This document shows, piece by piece, positions 53,785 through 64,000 of a DNA stretch of 64,000 nucleotides. The position numbers were made by a program, and so were the translations under genes. The notes under the pieces were generated by a model that saw only the letters and a program-made list of their open reading frames with translations, made no database searches and was not told where the DNA came from. Each line of letters begins with the position of its first letter. The stretch's first letter is position 1. The DNA lies in NCBI RefSeq assembly GCF_000022485.1, contig NC_012623.1, positions 868,001 to 932,000 of the forward strand, given 5' to 3'. Origin of the DNA: Sulfolobus islandicus Y.N.15.51 (GTDB lineage Archaea; Thermoproteota; Thermoprotei_A; Sulfolobales; Sulfolobaceae).

Positions 53785-56700
53785 ATGATTTATTTCTCTT
53801 TTATATTATTGGTAATTTCATTTATATTGGCAGTCTCAATATTTTTTATTAGATCAAGAATAGCTTCATTTATTGTAAGCCTACTGTCGATAGCTATAAA
53901 CGTTCCATTTTTATTTTTAAAAGGTAGTTATGAATACATTTTTGTCTCAAAATATATAGAAGATTTTGGAATAGTTATAAACAATCTCAATTATCCATTT
54001 ATAATAACTATTCTAATAGTTACATTGCTAACTACTATATACTCCTTAAGATACATGGAACATAAGTTCAAGGAAGAAAACAAACATAATTGGGGTCTTT
54101 ACTACGCTTTATACACTTTATTTGGTCTTTCCATGCTGTATACTGTACTATCAACTAATCTATTGGAGCTATACATATTTTTGGAGATTTCACTAATCTC
54201 GTCATTTTTGCTAATAGCACTTTACGGGTATGGTGATAGACGTAGGATAAGCCTTATGTATTTCATTTGGACGCATATTGGTACAATACTGCTTTTGGCT
54301 TCAATTATAATAATAGGTCTTACTTCAGATTCTATGAATATTTATACGGATGCCTATACTTTTGTGAATTATTCCACGATACCTTACTCTATTTTGGTAT
54401 TTATAATAGCAGTTATTGGAATGTTTATAAAAGGTGCTCAAGCTGGTTTTAATATATGGTTACCTTATGCTCATGGTGAAGCTCCAACTCCTATTTCAGT
54501 ACTATTAAGTCCAAATATGGTGGGTTTAGGAATATTCGTAGTTATCATTTACTATTATCTATTCCCTACTATGTCCTTCATAGCCCCTATATTTATAGCA
54601 TGGGCCCTCATAACAATGATTTACGGCGGAATTAACGCGTTGGCCCAAAAAGACTTCAAGAGATTCTTAGCGTATTCAAGTGTTTCTCAAATGGGTTATA
54701 TGCTATTAGGTGCTTCCATCGCCTTTTTAGGAGGACTACCGACTTCTATTATCTCATTACCTTTAGGAATATTGGCAAGTATCCTAATCTATGTTTCTCA
54801 TGGATTCGGAAAAGCTATCCTATTCATGAGTGCTGGTGCATCAATAACTGAACTAAATGAAAGGAATATTGAAAAATTAGGTGGACTTTATCTATCTTCC
54901 CCTCTTCATTCCACGATGGCGTTTATAGGTACTTTAAATCTCCTAGGTCTACCTCCAACAATTGGTTTGATAAGTGAAGCGTTATTAATATTTTCGGTAG
55001 GTACGATATTAGATAAGATAGGATTAGCAGGGTTTATAATAATAGTAGCCTTTATAATGATTGCAATAGGTACTTCTTCAGCGTATATAGGTTACTTATT
55101 CAAGACTGTTTATGCTGGCAAAAAGGAAAATAAGAATCTTGACAATCTAAAAGAGTACTCAATCCCAATGCTATTGATTGGAGTAGTTAGTATAATTACC
55201 TTCTTTATTCCTCAGTACATATCTCCGTCTTTAACATTTACATTATTGTTTTCAAATTCCATAATTTTACCACTAGTAGCATTCTTACCTGTTATAGGTT
55301 CATTAATTGCACTAATAACTCCGAAGTCATTAAATCAAGATTTGAGAGGAGCAATAGTGGTGTTGACAATAGGTATTTCAATGGTCTTATCCGCGTTATT
55401 GCTAGTTAGTAATTTAGGGCAACCGTTATTCGGGCATCCCCAATTATCATACTCATTTGGTTATTTACAATTTAGTGCGAACTTGCTTCAATCTATTTTA
55501 TCCCTTTTCGTGTCTTCACTATCATTCTTTATAGCATTATATAGCATAGGGTATATGAGAGAGGATAACGTTTTAAGAAGATACTGGGGGTTCTTTGGGC
55601 TTTTCGTAACGTCAATGCTATCTGTTGTGTTAGCTAATAATGTTCTACTGTTTATTGCGGGATGGGAGGGAACTAGCCTAGCCTCCTATGGTCTAATTAG
55701 CTATTGGTTAGATGACAATGAAAGAAATGTAGTTGGAGATTTTGGAAGAAGAATATTTGGAATTGAAAACATTTCCAAACCAACAACTAGTGGGATCAGA
55801 GCTTTAATTTTCACTCGTGTAGGTGATGTTGGCTTGTTAGCAGTATTAGGTTATTTGCTTTCACTATCAAGTTACAATTATATCTTGTATCCTATGTCAA
55901 ATATATTATCTACAGTATTTTCTGCATTATCTACTGTAGCTTCACGTCCAGAAGGGTGGTTAATATTGCTAGTATTCTTTTTAGGGGGGCTTGCTAAGAG
56001 CGCACAATTTCCTTTCACTCAATGGCTATTAACCGCTATGACTGGTCCAACGCCAGTCAGTGCTCTAATACATGCAGCTACCATGGTTAATTTAGGAGCC
56101 ATCCTTACATTCTTTACTTATCAATTTATATCCATAAATACAAACACTTATTTATTCTTCGCAATAATGGTGGGAATAACGTTATTTACTGCATTATATA
56201 CAAGTGTTAATGCTCTAGCATCAAATGAACAAAAGGTAATTTTAGCTTATTCTACTGCAGATCAAATATCGCTTATGATATTCTCATCTTCTTTAGGTGC
56301 TTTACTTGGAAACGTAGGTTTGGGAATAATAGTAGGACTTATACAAATGCTTGCACATGGAATCTATAAGGCATCTCTCTTCATGAACGCTGGTTCCGTA
56401 ATACATTATACAGAAAGTAGGTATGTAGCTTCGAAACCATTATTATATAAGGAGATTCCTTCTGTGTTTGTTTTACAACTAATTGCTGCGCTAAACCTAG
56501 CTAATTTGCCACCTTTAATAGGATTTTGGGCCCACAATATCATAGGCAATTTAGTTAGTAGTGCTTCATCTACTATATTTTACTTGTATATAATTCTTGA
56601 ATTCCTAGGCGCAATATATATATTAAGATATATTGCTAGAACGTTCTTATGGAAAGGTGAGGAACATGATACTCATGAACATGGGCACCTGAGTACTTTG

Positions 56701-57171
56701 ATGGTTATAAGCCCTGGATTATTAATATTAGCATCAATCATACTAGGCATACTTTACTTTAATCTGGCGACTTTCTTCAATGTTATACAACTTTCAGATA
56801 TAGATTTTATTAGTTTAATATTATCTGTAATAGGTTGGATAATCGCTTTTGCCGTATATACTAGACGTTTAAACTTAAGTTCTATAATGCCTCTAATAGA
56901 TTTTGCCTACTATGGTTGGTATGTAAATCCAGGTTTTGACAAATTTGGGTATATCTTCAAAGGTTTCGCCAATGCTTTATTCAATAACTTTGAGAGAGGG
57001 GTTATCGATATAGGGCTAAATGAGAGACTACCTAAATCTGTGATAAACTTTGGCTCGAGAATCTATAACGTGGTAGAGGACCACATCCTTGGGGACTATA
57101 TTATGTTATATGCATGGGGTATAGTTTTACTTTTAATTATTGTTTTAGTTCTATTCGGGGTGATTGGATAA
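53785..57171 (+). CDS. Fused NuoM-like and NuoL-like antiporter subunits of complex I
   Basis: 1128 residues in one uninterrupted frame. The N-terminal about 480 residues form one antiporter module ([45 protein letters not shown]), and residues about 480-1128 form a second with NuoL features ([67 protein letters not shown]) and a long C-terminal part. In most organisms these are separate genes. No stop, frameshift or internal ribosome site is obvious at the junction (about 55200-55290). Confidence 0.9.
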   Translation: MIYFSFILLVISFILAVSIFFIRSRIASFIVSLLSIAINVPFLFLKGSYEYIFVSKYIEDFGIVINNLNYPFIITILIVTLLTTIYSLRYMEHKFKEENKHNWGLYYALYTLFGLSMLYTVLSTNLLELYIFLEISLISSFLLIALYGYGDRRRISLMYFIWTHIGTILLLASIIIIGLTSDSMNIYTDAYTFVNYSTIPYSILVFIIAVIGMFIKGAQAGFNIWLPYAHGEAPTPISVLLSPNMVGLGIFVVIIYYYLFPTMSFIAPIFIAWALITMIYGGINALAQKDFKRFLAYSSVSQMGYMLLGASIAFLGGLPTSIISLPLGILASILIYVSHGFGKAILFMSAGASITELNERNIEKLGGLYLSSPLHSTMAFIGTLNLLGLPPTIGLISEALLIFSVGTILDKIGLAGFIIIVAFIMIAIGTSSAYIGYLFKTVYAGKKENKNLDNLKEYSIPMLLIGVVSIITFFIPQYISPSLTFTLLFSNSIILPLVAFLPVIGSLIALITPKSLNQDLRGAIVVLTIGISMVLSALLLVSNLGQPLFGHPQLSYSFGYLQFSANLLQSILSLFVSSLSFFIALYSIGYMREDNVLRRYWGFFGLFVTSMLSVVLANNVLLFIAGWEGTSLASYGLISYWLDDNERNVVGDFGRRIFGIENISKPTTSGIRALIFTRVGDVGLLAVLGYLLSLSSYNYILYPMSNILSTVFSALSTVASRPEGWLILLVFFLGGLAKSAQFPFTQWLLTAMTGPTPVSALIHAATMVNLGAILTFFTYQFISINTNTYLFFAIMVGITLFTALYTSVNALASNEQKVILAYSTADQISLMIFSSSLGALLGNVGLGIIVGLIQMLAHGIYKASLFMNAGSVIHYTESRYVASKPLLYKEIPSVFVLQLIAALNLANLPPLIGFWAHNIIGNLVSSASSTIFYLYIILEFLGAIYILRYIARTFLWKGEEHDTHEHGHLSTLMVISPGLLILASIILGILYFNLATFFNVIQLSDIDFISLILSVIGWIIAFAVYTRRLNLSSIMPLIDFAYYGWYVNPGFDKFGYIFKGFANALFNNFERGVIDIGLNERLPKSVINFGSRIYNVVEDHILGDYIMLYAWGIVLLLIIVLVLFGVIG

Positions 57172-58565
57172 TGAACTTGGATTATTATTTACCAATTTTA
57201 ATACCATCAATTTTAATTTTATTTTCTTCAATCTCCGCATTATTTATAGATAATGGTGTTAATGAAAGTAGGTTTAGATTATCGCTGATACTTTCCGAAG
57301 TACTTGTAGGGGTTAGCCTAGTGTTTTTAATTTACTCTTGGGTGGCTGGTATCGTGAACTATACATTATTTTCTAAGTCTTTATTTATAGATGTACCTGG
57401 CTATTTCTTCTCAATAACTATTTTTAGCGTAGGTTTACTTGCGATTTTATTGAGCAAAGATCATATAATATCTTGGTCTACACGCTCCTCTATGTTATCA
57501 TTAATGTTACTATCCTTACTAGGTTTATTTTATATGTCCTTTGCTAACAATATTATTATTATTCTCACTACTTGGGCAATATCATCTGCTGCAAGTTATG
57601 CAATAGCTATGCTTAGAAAGGACTATAAGTCAGTTAACGCTGGTATTAAATATCTTATTATGGGACTATTGTCAAGCTCGATCATGATAATTGGTTTTGC
57701 TTCGTATTTAGTTTCAACTGGTTCACTACTATTTACCACGTCTGTACTTTATCCAAATCTCTTCCTTTTCTCTATATCTTTCATTTCAATAGCATTTCTA
57801 TTCAAGATGGGAGCTTTTCCATTTCAAGCTTGGTTACCAGATGTTTACACAGATGCTGATAGAATATCAGTAGCGTTCATTTCAAGCGTTGGTAAGCTTG
57901 TAGGTATAATTCCTTTATTTAGAGTAGTATATCTCTCAGATCCTAACATAGTAGAGGTAGTTATATTCATAGTTATTTCGATAGGTAGTATGCTAGTTGG
58001 AAATATAACAGCTTTTTCAAGAAGAGATATTGCAGCAGTACTTTCATTTAGTTCAATAACTCAAGTTGGATATATCTTAATAGGTTTTGCGATGTTCACG
58101 ATATCTCCAGCTATAGCTATTGTCGGTATTCTAGTGCAGTCTCTTGCATATGGAATAGCACAAGTAGGTCTATTCGGTATAGTGAGTCACGTAGAGAAAA
58201 TATCTGGGACTTCTGATATTTCTGGGCTTAGAGGTATATCATCTCAAGATAAGCCATTAGCTTTTGCCATAGTAATTCTTATACTAAGTTTACTTGGGAT
58301 ACCACCGCTTTTTGGATTTTGGGGTAAGTTATTCTTATTCGAAAGTTCATTTACATATCCTTGGCTTACCATAATTGCTGTCCTCAATAGTGCGATATCT
58401 GCTGGATATTACGTTCCTATAGTTAGAGAAGTATTTAGAGAAGGAGAGTTTGAGATTACAAAAAGCTCAGAAAGAGACATTGCAGTAGTCTCGGCAATTT
58501 TAAGTATAATATTAGGTATAGTTATTCCAATTGTATTCCAGATTTTGGTGAGTCAGATTGGTTAA
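57171..58565 (+). CDS. nuoN: Complex I subunit NuoN
   Basis: 464 residues, starting at ATG 57171 that overlaps the preceding stop (TAATG). About 14 helices; antiporter motifs [19 protein letters not shown] and [21 protein letters not shown]. Last subunit of the operon; it overlaps the inositol phosphate synthase gene by 8 bases. Confidence 0.93.
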   Translation: MNLDYYLPILIPSILILFSSISALFIDNGVNESRFRLSLILSEVLVGVSLVFLIYSWVAGIVNYTLFSKSLFIDVPGYFFSITIFSVGLLAILLSKDHIISWSTRSSMLSLMLLSLLGLFYMSFANNIIIILTTWAISSAASYAIAMLRKDYKSVNAGIKYLIMGLLSSSIMIIGFASYLVSTGSLLFTTSVLYPNLFLFSISFISIAFLFKMGAFPFQAWLPDVYTDADRISVAFISSVGKLVGIIPLFRVVYLSDPNIVEVVIFIVISIGSMLVGNITAFSRRDIAAVLSFSSITQVGYILIGFAMFTISPAIAIVGILVQSLAYGIAQVGLFGIVSHVEKISGTSDISGLRGISSQDKPLAFAIVILILSLLGIPPLFGFWGKLFLFESSFTYPWLTIIAVLNSAISAGYYVPIVREVFREGEFEITKSSERDIAVVSAILSIILGIVIPIVFQILVSQIG

Positions 58566-59592
58566 GATTGCGTTAATTGGAGTAGGTAATGTGGCCTCTG
58601 CATTAGTACAAGCTATAGAACTAGCTAAAAACGGCAAGGAAATATATGGAATATTGGATCTTCCCATAAAGCCATATGACATAGATGTAGTAGCTGCTTT
58701 TGATATCGATAAGAGGAAGGTAAATAGGAAGCTTAGGGAGGCAATATTTATCAAACCAAATGTTGTTGATAAGTATGTGGATGTTAGGAGCGATGTAATT
58801 GTAATGAGAGGTCCTACTCTAGATGGAAGAGTTGGGGTTCTTTCGAACATTATTGAAGAATCTGAAGAGAAACCGGTTAATGTAGTTGATATCTTAAAGA
58901 AAGAGAAAGTAGATGTAGTATTAAATCTATTACCTACTGGAGCAGTAAATGCGAGCAGTTTTTATGCTAAGGCTTCATTAGAGGCTGGTTCTTCTCTTAT
59001 AAATTCCACTCCTTCTCCAACTGCAAAGGAATTTAAAGATCAATTTAAGGAGAAAGGTCTTGTAATCCTAGGGGATGATTTATTAAGTCAAATAGGGGGA
59101 ACTATCACACACGCTGGAATAATAGAATTTTTAAAAAATAGAGGTGTAAGGGTTTTAAAGTCTTATCAGATAGACATTGCTGGATCTACTGAAGCATTAG
59201 TTACGTTAGAAGATTGGAGAAAAGATCTTAAAAAAAGTATAAAGTCATCTCTTATCTCTTCGTACGCCAACGGGGCTGAGGTTGTAGCTGGAACATCTGA
59301 TTATGTGGAATTTCTAAAAGATAGAAGAGTAAGTTATATGGTAATTGAAGGCTTATATGGAATAGGGATCCCAGTAAGAATTGATATTTCTCTGAAGACA
59401 TATGATTCTTTTAACGCAGTTGCTCCTTTAATGGATCTAATAAGAATTGCCAAACTCCTAACTCAACACGGTTATAGTGGTGCTGTAAAAGAGGTTTGTT
59501 ACTATTACTTTAAGGATCCTCCAGAAAAGGCTAAGAGTATTATGGATGCTAAAAAATCATTGGATTCTCTTTTGAATAAGCTTTTAGGATAG
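58558..59592 (+). CDS. ino1: Inositol-1-phosphate synthase, archaeal type
   Basis: 344 residues, start TTG 58558. NAD motif [20 protein letters not shown], then [36 protein letters not shown] and [12 protein letters not shown], all typical of archaeal MIPS. Makes the inositol head group of archaeal phospholipids. It is coupled to nuoN by overlap although unrelated in function. Confidence 0.92.
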   Translation: MVKIALIGVGNVASALVQAIELAKNGKEIYGILDLPIKPYDIDVVAAFDIDKRKVNRKLREAIFIKPNVVDKYVDVRSDVIVMRGPTLDGRVGVLSNIIEESEEKPVNVVDILKKEKVDVVLNLLPTGAVNASSFYAKASLEAGSSLINSTPSPTAKEFKDQFKEKGLVILGDDLLSQIGGTITHAGIIEFLKNRGVRVLKSYQIDIAGSTEALVTLEDWRKDLKKSIKSSLISSYANGAEVVAGTSDYVEFLKDRRVSYMVIEGLYGIGIPVRIDISLKTYDSFNAVAPLMDLIRIAKLLTQHGYSGAVKEVCYYYFKDPPEKAKSIMDAKKSLDSLLNKLLG

Positions 59593-59647
59593 AATCTTTA
59601 CTCTTTTTTAATGGTAAAAGACTGAAATAGGCTTCGTCATTTATGGT

Positions 59648-59703
59648 TAGGTGATGTGAGAACCCCGGACTGATAAATGATGTACGCGTGTGAGGGCTGA
59701 TCA
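59648..59703 (+). ncRNA. C/D box sRNA (2'-O-methylation guide)
   Basis: All four boxes are in order: C GTGATGT (59651-59657), 12-nt guide GAGAACCCCGGA, D' CTGA (59670-59673), 3-nt spacer, C' ATGATGT (59677-59683), 13-nt guide ACGCGTGTGAGGG, D CTGA (59697-59700). Guide and spacer lengths are ideal for archaeal dual guides. By the N+5 rule the D guide would mark the C paired with G59692 and the D' guide the G paired with C59665 in their targets (rRNA or tRNA). It lies after ino1 and its 3' end touches the stop of convergent thiI. TATA candidate CTTTTTTAATG near 59604-59614. Confidence 0.87.
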
Positions 59704-60822
59704 TATTTCAATTACCTCTGAGTTTTCAAGTACTTTCTCGTAATCAATGTTTAGATTCTCCTCATCCTTTAGTACTTCATCAAGTTCTACAGACGTCCTA
59801 GCTTTAGTTGATATTGCACAATATTCTGGGAGTTTTATTGAATATTCATAGGTTCCAATTTTCCTTGCAAGTTCGACAATCTCTTCTTTATCAAATCCAA
59901 TTAAAGGTCTAAAAATTGGATATTTTATCCCGTATTCAGTTACGTATAAATTAGTCATGGTTTGTGATGAGACTTGTGACAGAGATTCCCCTGTGGTTAT
60001 AGATTTAGCGTTTGCCTTATCACATAACCTTTCAGCTACCTTATACATTACTCGCTTTAACATGACTACACGATTTCTTTTCTCAATCTGCGATAATTTA
60101 ATTAACACGTCTGTGCCATTTACGATAAATAGTTTTAATTTATGTCCTCCGCTCCATTTTCTAAGGACACTTAATTCTTCCAATACAAACTTCCTATGTA
60201 CACTTCCTCCTAAATTGAAGTTTAAAATAACGGGAATTGAACCTCTTTTCATCATCATCCATGTGGCTACGGGCGAATCAATTCCTCCGGAAAACAACAC
60301 AACGGTCTTTCCAGCTACTCCAACAGGCAACCCCCTAGGGCCCTTAATAATTTTATAATAAAAATACGCTACATCATTCCTAATTTCTATGAATACCTCA
60401 ACTTCAGGATTCTCTAGATTAACTCCTCTGGAAAATGGATATAAAGCTTCACCAACTTTCCGTTGTACATCTAGACTGGTAAAATTATGAGAACCTATTC
60501 TTTTAGCTCTTACAGAAAAAATCTTACCTTTGACTATTTCAGCAAAGACTTCCTTAGCTTTGTTAATAATATCTTCTAAATTATTATTGTAAGATTTAAT
60601 CGACATAACTGGTGAAAAGGAGGCTATTCCAAATACCTTACTAAGCTCCTCTATGTTCTTATTGTTATCGTTAACTTCTAAAAATAATACGCCTTGCGAT
60701 CTCCATATTTTCCCTTCTTTTATAACACTTCTTATATTATTGGCTAGCGTGTGCTCAAAATTTCTTCTGGATCTGGGAGATTTTAGCGCAATTTCACCCG
60801 ATGGTCTTATGATGATTAACAT
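59701..60822 (-). CDS. thiI: ThiI-family tRNA 4-thiouridine synthetase
   Basis: 373 residues: ferredoxin-like domain, THUMP domain (about 55-165), and PP-loop ATPase with VVLFSGGIDSPVATW. The C-terminal rhodanese domain of bacterial ThiI is absent, as in many archaea, so sulfur must come from another source. Cys in PEYCAIST is conserved near the end. Overlaps the small SWIM gene by 29 bases. Confidence 0.92.
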   Translation of the reverse strand: MLIIIRPSGEIALKSPRSRRNFEHTLANNIRSVIKEGKIWRSQGVLFLEVNDNNKNIEELSKVFGIASFSPVMSIKSYNNNLEDIINKAKEVFAEIVKGKIFSVRAKRIGSHNFTSLDVQRKVGEALYPFSRGVNLENPEVEVFIEIRNDVAYFYYKIIKGPRGLPVGVAGKTVVLFSGGIDSPVATWMMMKRGSIPVILNFNLGGSVHRKFVLEELSVLRKWSGGHKLKLFIVNGTDVLIKLSQIEKRNRVVMLKRVMYKVAERLCDKANAKSITTGESLSQVSSQTMTNLYVTEYGIKYPIFRPLIGFDKEEIVELARKIGTYEYSIKLPEYCAISTKARTSVELDEVLKDEENLNIDYEKVLENSEVIEI

Positions 60823-61012
60823 TATTCTTCACTCTCATGTAGTGTAAATATAGCTGTACCGTATGTCTACAAAATTTTTGTCCACATTCACACTCAGAAT
60901 CAACAATTTTAAACTCGTTAATTTTTATTTTTACCTTATAGTGACCAGCAGCACATCTAGCACCTACAAGACCTTCTACGATATTATTATTGATGGACGT
61001 GATAATTATCAT
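60794..61012 (-). CDS. Small SWIM-type zinc protein
   Basis: 72 residues: CAAGHYKVKI in the N-terminal half, and CECGQKFCRHTVQLYLHYM with the C-x-C...C-x-H SWIM spacing (CEC then CRH). It is almost only a SWIM module. It overlaps thiI, so the two are co-expressed. Second SWIM protein in the window after 555-917. Confidence 0.65.
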   Translation of the reverse strand: MIIITSINNNIVEGLVGARCAAGHYKVKIKINEFKIVDSECECGQKFCRHTVQLYLHYMRVKNNVNHHKTIG

Positions 61013-61079
61013 AATAGAAAAAGGGGAATGTGAAGAAAAAAGATTATTCTTTCTACGAAAAGGCTTATGCTTTAAATAC

Positions 61080-63446
61080 TTAACCCCAGTATGGAGTAGA
61101 TGTTGAGGTTGTAGTAGTTGAAGAAGAGGACGAACTCATCGATGTACTTGATGAATAAGATATCTCTGGTGCTGTCAATATCCAAGGTACTGGTTTAAAG
61201 AATGTTAAGTTAACCACTACGCCGTTTCCTACTATTATTGGATCCTTAAATATGTAGCCCTTAGCTCCCCATGTCCACATCGATACATTCTGGCTGGGCG
61301 TGAATATTACAGTTATAAATGGATTAGCTAGGCCAGTGACCGAGTTTATTGATGAATAACTAAATGTCACATTTCCGTTTATAGCATAAGCGAAAGCTAA
61401 TATTGGCACTTGCCCATTTGGTGCTGTTCCTCCATTTGCTGGATTGTAGAATACTACTGAGAAGTTAAATATGGTCAAGTTACCATTAGGTGTTACTATC
61501 TTAGTGTTTGGCTGTATTGCAACTATCATGTTACCAGCTACTGCTACTCCTCCTTGTGTACCATTTATTTCGTAGCTATATACGTTAACTGGAGTTAGTC
61601 CATACGCGCTACCTACACTCACTTGTACTGGTTTAGGTGTTTGTGCAACTGGAGTTGGTGCTGATTCAAATATCCATATAACTGGTTTGAAGAATTGTGT
61701 GTTAATCATTACACCATTTCCATACAACCAGTGATCTACAAACTTGTAGCTTCCACCTATGTATGCAGTACCATTAAATGTTCCACCAAACCAAGTCCAT
61801 GAAGTCCAAGTACTTGGAGCTCCCCATACAACTGTTATCGGTGGTTGCGCTACAACTTTTCCATTACTCATTGTTACTAATGAAATACCCGGTGTTATCT
61901 GATTATTTACAGCAAAGGCGAACGCATAAAGTGGTGTTAAGTTTAATGCAGTAGGAGGTGAATATATAGCTTCTAGGCTAAAGGTTACTAATGAGAAATT
62001 ATATACAGATAACATTGTACCATTAGCTAATGCTGCATAAGTATTTGGTTTCACTATTACTATAATATTGCCAACTTGCAATGTATATCCTTGGCCGCTA
62101 GTAGCGTTTACAGTAACAGTTTCTTCTCCATTAACTTTCATAATTGGCTCGTTTAAGTTATAGTAAATTGTGTCAGATAATGCATTAACTTCAGTTGAGT
62201 TCCATACTTCCTTGGTTATTTGCCAGCTAGCTGTAGTGGTATTGTAAACGAAATATGCGGTTATTGCAACATGCAGATCATATATCATTGGGAAGTTAGG
62301 TTCACCTTGATTTACAAATCCATAGAATACTGTGTCGTTAGCTATAACTTCAGCAGTTGCATTTGATGGAGATAAATACACTTTAACTGTTGGTGGAATA
62401 GCTGTTCCGTTGGGTAAAAGATTTTGCACATATGTTAAGGCAAAGATGAAGTATTGGTCCCAAGTGTTGAAAACGTTTGCTATACTAGAAACTCCAGTAT
62501 AAGTTCCCGCTTTAAATACTGGAGGTAATTGTCCAATTAACACTAATTGTGCATTTGGAGCGAAGTTCTTTGCTATCGTATTACCTGGAAATTCCGCTCC
62601 TAATGCGTTCATCTGTGACAAGAATTCATCAAGTACTTGATTTGCTTGTATTGAGTGTTGAGATGGATATCCTGCAATTACAGTTGATGGAGGTACCTCA
62701 TTCCCTTTCCACATTAGTTCAGTAATTTCCGGAACTCCGTGAATGTACTGTACTATTATAGTATTGCTAGCATTAAAGACTTGTAAGTATACTGGATCTG
62801 CGGTGGGTGCTACAAAGTATTGCACAACGTCAGTTACATTGAACGTGTTTCCATTAATTTGGGTTACAGTGGGTAATGCAGTGGTGTAGAAGTATACTGT
62901 CTCATATGTTCCGAAGAAGTTAGCTAGCCAAGTTGTATTAAATTTAGTTAAGTTGTATGTTCCGGCAAACGGCTGGCCCATTATGTATGCAGTAAAGTTA
63001 GTTGCTAATAAAGGAACAACATCTGATGGAGATTCTATCGCAATGCCATCATAGAATTGTAATACTGTAGATAGAGCTGCGCCAGGTTTATATCCCGAAA
63101 TGTTTAATTTACTGATTTGTTGTAACATTTGTTCATATAAGGTCTTATAATAAGAATAGTTTGTTTCTGCTTGCTTATATAGGGTGTAATTATTCTGAGC
63201 CTCTGCTAGTACTGCATTATACATACCTTCTAGTACTTTGTACTGGGAAGCTAGTTGTGAATATGTCTGATTTAATTTAGTATAGTTTCCTTGTAATGCC
63301 ATGTATTGACTATTTTCGCTCTGATACTCATTATATGCGTTAATGTATCTCGAGTTTGCTACTGAATATTCATAAAAACCTACAGCTGCTATTACAATTA
63401 AAACTACTGCTACTATAGAGAATGCAATAGTTTTCATATCTGCCAT
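61080..63446 (-). CDS. Large secreted/membrane-anchored glycoprotein, possibly S-layer associated
   Basis: 788 residues from ATG 63446. An N-terminal hydrophobic anchor or signal (IAFSIVAVVLIVIAAVGFY) is followed by a coiled coil (about 25-110), two NTF2-like-looking segments (FYDGIAIESPSDVVPLL...; QYFIFALTYVQNL...DLHVAITAYFVYN), a duplicated beta-rich domain ending in FFKPVIWIF and FFKPVPWIL, and a Ser/Thr-rich tail ending TPYWG. Many N-x-S/T sites fit heavy N-glycosylation. A TTG at 63494 is rejected because it lies upstream of the predicted transcript start. Confidence 0.8.
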   Translation of the reverse strand: MADMKTIAFSIVAVVLIVIAAVGFYEYSVANSRYINAYNEYQSENSQYMALQGNYTKLNQTYSQLASQYKVLEGMYNAVLAEAQNNYTLYKQAETNYSYYKTLYEQMLQQISKLNISGYKPGAALSTVLQFYDGIAIESPSDVVPLLATNFTAYIMGQPFAGTYNLTKFNTTWLANFFGTYETVYFYTTALPTVTQINGNTFNVTDVVQYFVAPTADPVYLQVFNASNTIIVQYIHGVPEITELMWKGNEVPPSTVIAGYPSQHSIQANQVLDEFLSQMNALGAEFPGNTIAKNFAPNAQLVLIGQLPPVFKAGTYTGVSSIANVFNTWDQYFIFALTYVQNLLPNGTAIPPTVKVYLSPSNATAEVIANDTVFYGFVNQGEPNFPMIYDLHVAITAYFVYNTTTASWQITKEVWNSTEVNALSDTIYYNLNEPIMKVNGEETVTVNATSGQGYTLQVGNIIVIVKPNTYAALANGTMLSVYNFSLVTFSLEAIYSPPTALNLTPLYAFAFAVNNQITPGISLVTMSNGKVVAQPPITVVWGAPSTWTSWTWFGGTFNGTAYIGGSYKFVDHWLYGNGVMINTQFFKPVIWIFESAPTPVAQTPKPVQVSVGSAYGLTPVNVYSYEINGTQGGVAVAGNMIVAIQPNTKIVTPNGNLTIFNFSVVFYNPANGGTAPNGQVPILAFAYAINGNVTFSYSSINSVTGLANPFITVIFTPSQNVSMWTWGAKGYIFKDPIIVGNGVVVNLTFFKPVPWILTAPEISYSSSTSMSSSSSSTTTTSTSTPYWG

Positions 63447-63471
63447 TTTGGATCGAGAAGAAAGTTGAAAC

Positions 63472-63484
63472 TTATTTAAAAAGT
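63472..63484 (-). promoter_or_regulatory. TATA box of the surface glycoprotein gene
   Basis: On the minus strand CTTTTTAAATAAG about 30 nt before ATG 63446, which predicts a start near 63450 and a leader of only a few bases. Confidence 0.65.
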
Positions 63485-63540
63485 TTTTACCCAAATCTAG
63501 TTACTTGCATTTGAAATTAACTTCTTAATTGCGGTTAAAC

Positions 63541-64000
63541 CTAGGTTGTAATCTTGAGATTTTTGTATATTATGGCTCCAAGTGAAATCGAGGATAATAG
63601 AGTTAATATTGCTGAGTTTATTTCTATATCTCCAATACTAACCAAAGAAGGTATTAGAAATCCGCTTAATGAGGCTAGGTTCATGCTAGGCCCTATTTTC
63701 GTTACTTCAACTTTCATTGATCTAATTATAATAGGTAATAACGAATTAAGACCCAATCCCAATACGGTAAAAGGTATGAATATCCATACTTTAAGCATAA
63801 TAAATGATGCAAATCCCAAAATTCCTATAATTAGAGAACTCAGCAGTGATGTAATTCTAATGTTTCTGATAGCTGGTAGAATTATATATGCTATAAATGA
63901 AATGGAATACGCGATTATAGTTTCCTCTATTGCATTACTTTCTCCTAATAGTGATGGAGTTAGCTGTAATATATATGCTGGTTCAAATCCAAGTAAAAAT
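63541..64000 (-). CDS. MFS permease, C-terminal half (cut by window edge)
   Basis: The frame is open from the right edge to a stop at 63541, about 152 residues. Hydrophobic helices alternate with short loops (GFEPAYILQLTPSLLGE; LLSSLIIGILGFASFIMLKVW; FTVLGLGLNSLLPIIIRSMKVE; LSGFLIPSLVSIGDI), a pattern of the last five or six helices of a major-facilitator transporter. Substrate unknown; the start is outside the window. Confidence 0.65.
   Translation of the reverse strand, partial: FLLGFEPAYILQLTPSLLGESNAIEETIIAYSISFIAYIILPAIRNIRITSLLSSLIIGILGFASFIMLKVWIFIPFTVLGLGLNSLLPIIIRSMKVEVTKIGPSMNLASLSGFLIPSLVSIGDIEINSAILTLLSSISLGAIIYKNLKITT

Overview
The window is a piece of a hyperthermoacidophilic crenarchaeal chromosome of the Sulfolobus/Saccharolobus group (S. 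solfataricus, S. islandicus or S. shibatae-like; I cannot fix the species). The evidence is A+T-rich coding sequence, archaeal TATA promoters with little or no leader, a thermosome beta subunit that closely matches my memory of the Sulfolobus TF55 beta sequence, the Sulfolobales RNA polymerase subunit Rpo8, TFB3, an ISC796-type insertion sequence, and a gene order (PAN, split archaeosine TGT, SmAP3, rpo8, psmB, hisS, tfb3, thermosome, Urm1) that I know from this order. Almost all of it is conserved core genome. I see no CRISPR array, integrated virus or defence island.

Layout. 1-5290 (mostly minus): GGGP synthase (cut), Elf1, a small membrane protein, a SWIM-zinc protein, tRNA-Val, then a tightly overlapping run of SPOUT-like protein, C5-cytosine methyltransferase, TFE, Trm56, HflX and MBF1. 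5360-18386: proteasome and protein-fate genes (PAN, PAC2, PsmB, thermosome beta, Urm1) mixed with tRNA and RNA biology (split TGT, SmAP3, splicing endonuclease structural subunit, HisRS, probable Cgi121), transcription (Rpo8, TFB3), S17e and gluconeogenic FBP aldolase/phosphatase. 18418-23207: ABCE1, two closely related tRNA-Arg genes (one with a 15-nt intron), an intact 796-bp ISC796 copy with target duplication, and an MFS permease. 23251-29330 (minus): TFS, Rpo11, Csl4, Dph2, L10e, Pcc1, a Cdc45/RecJ-like GINS partner, a UPF0104 membrane protein and an E1-like enzyme.

29401-38829 (plus) is one operon for the shikimate pathway: split transketolase (erythrose-4-phosphate supply), chorismate mutase-prephenate dehydrogenase fusion, DAHP synthase, AroB, AroE, AroC, archaeal GHMP shikimate kinase, AroA and AroD, with most junctions overlapping. 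38790-49290 holds a Rieske protein, XPD helicase, thioredoxin-like proteins, a TusA-like protein, a large membrane/coiled-coil protein, Fe-SOD, a sugar nucleotidyltransferase and ThyX. 49370-58565 is a complex-I-like operon nuoA-C-D-H-I-J-K-(M+L fused)-N, followed by inositol phosphate synthase. 59600-64000 has a clear C/D box sRNA, ThiI, a second SWIM protein, a large secreted glycoprotein with an internal duplication, and a cut MFS permease.

The most unusual signals are: two genes (the C-terminal half of the split TGT, and the probable Cgi121) whose homologous N-termini lie upstream of any AUG/GUG/UUG, each with an in-frame AUA in a suitable place; a proteasome beta subunit whose alignment puts Ala where the catalytic Thr1 should be; a PAN C-terminus lacking a normal HbYX motif; a NuoM-NuoL fusion of 1128 residues; and the C/D sRNA at about 59648-59703.
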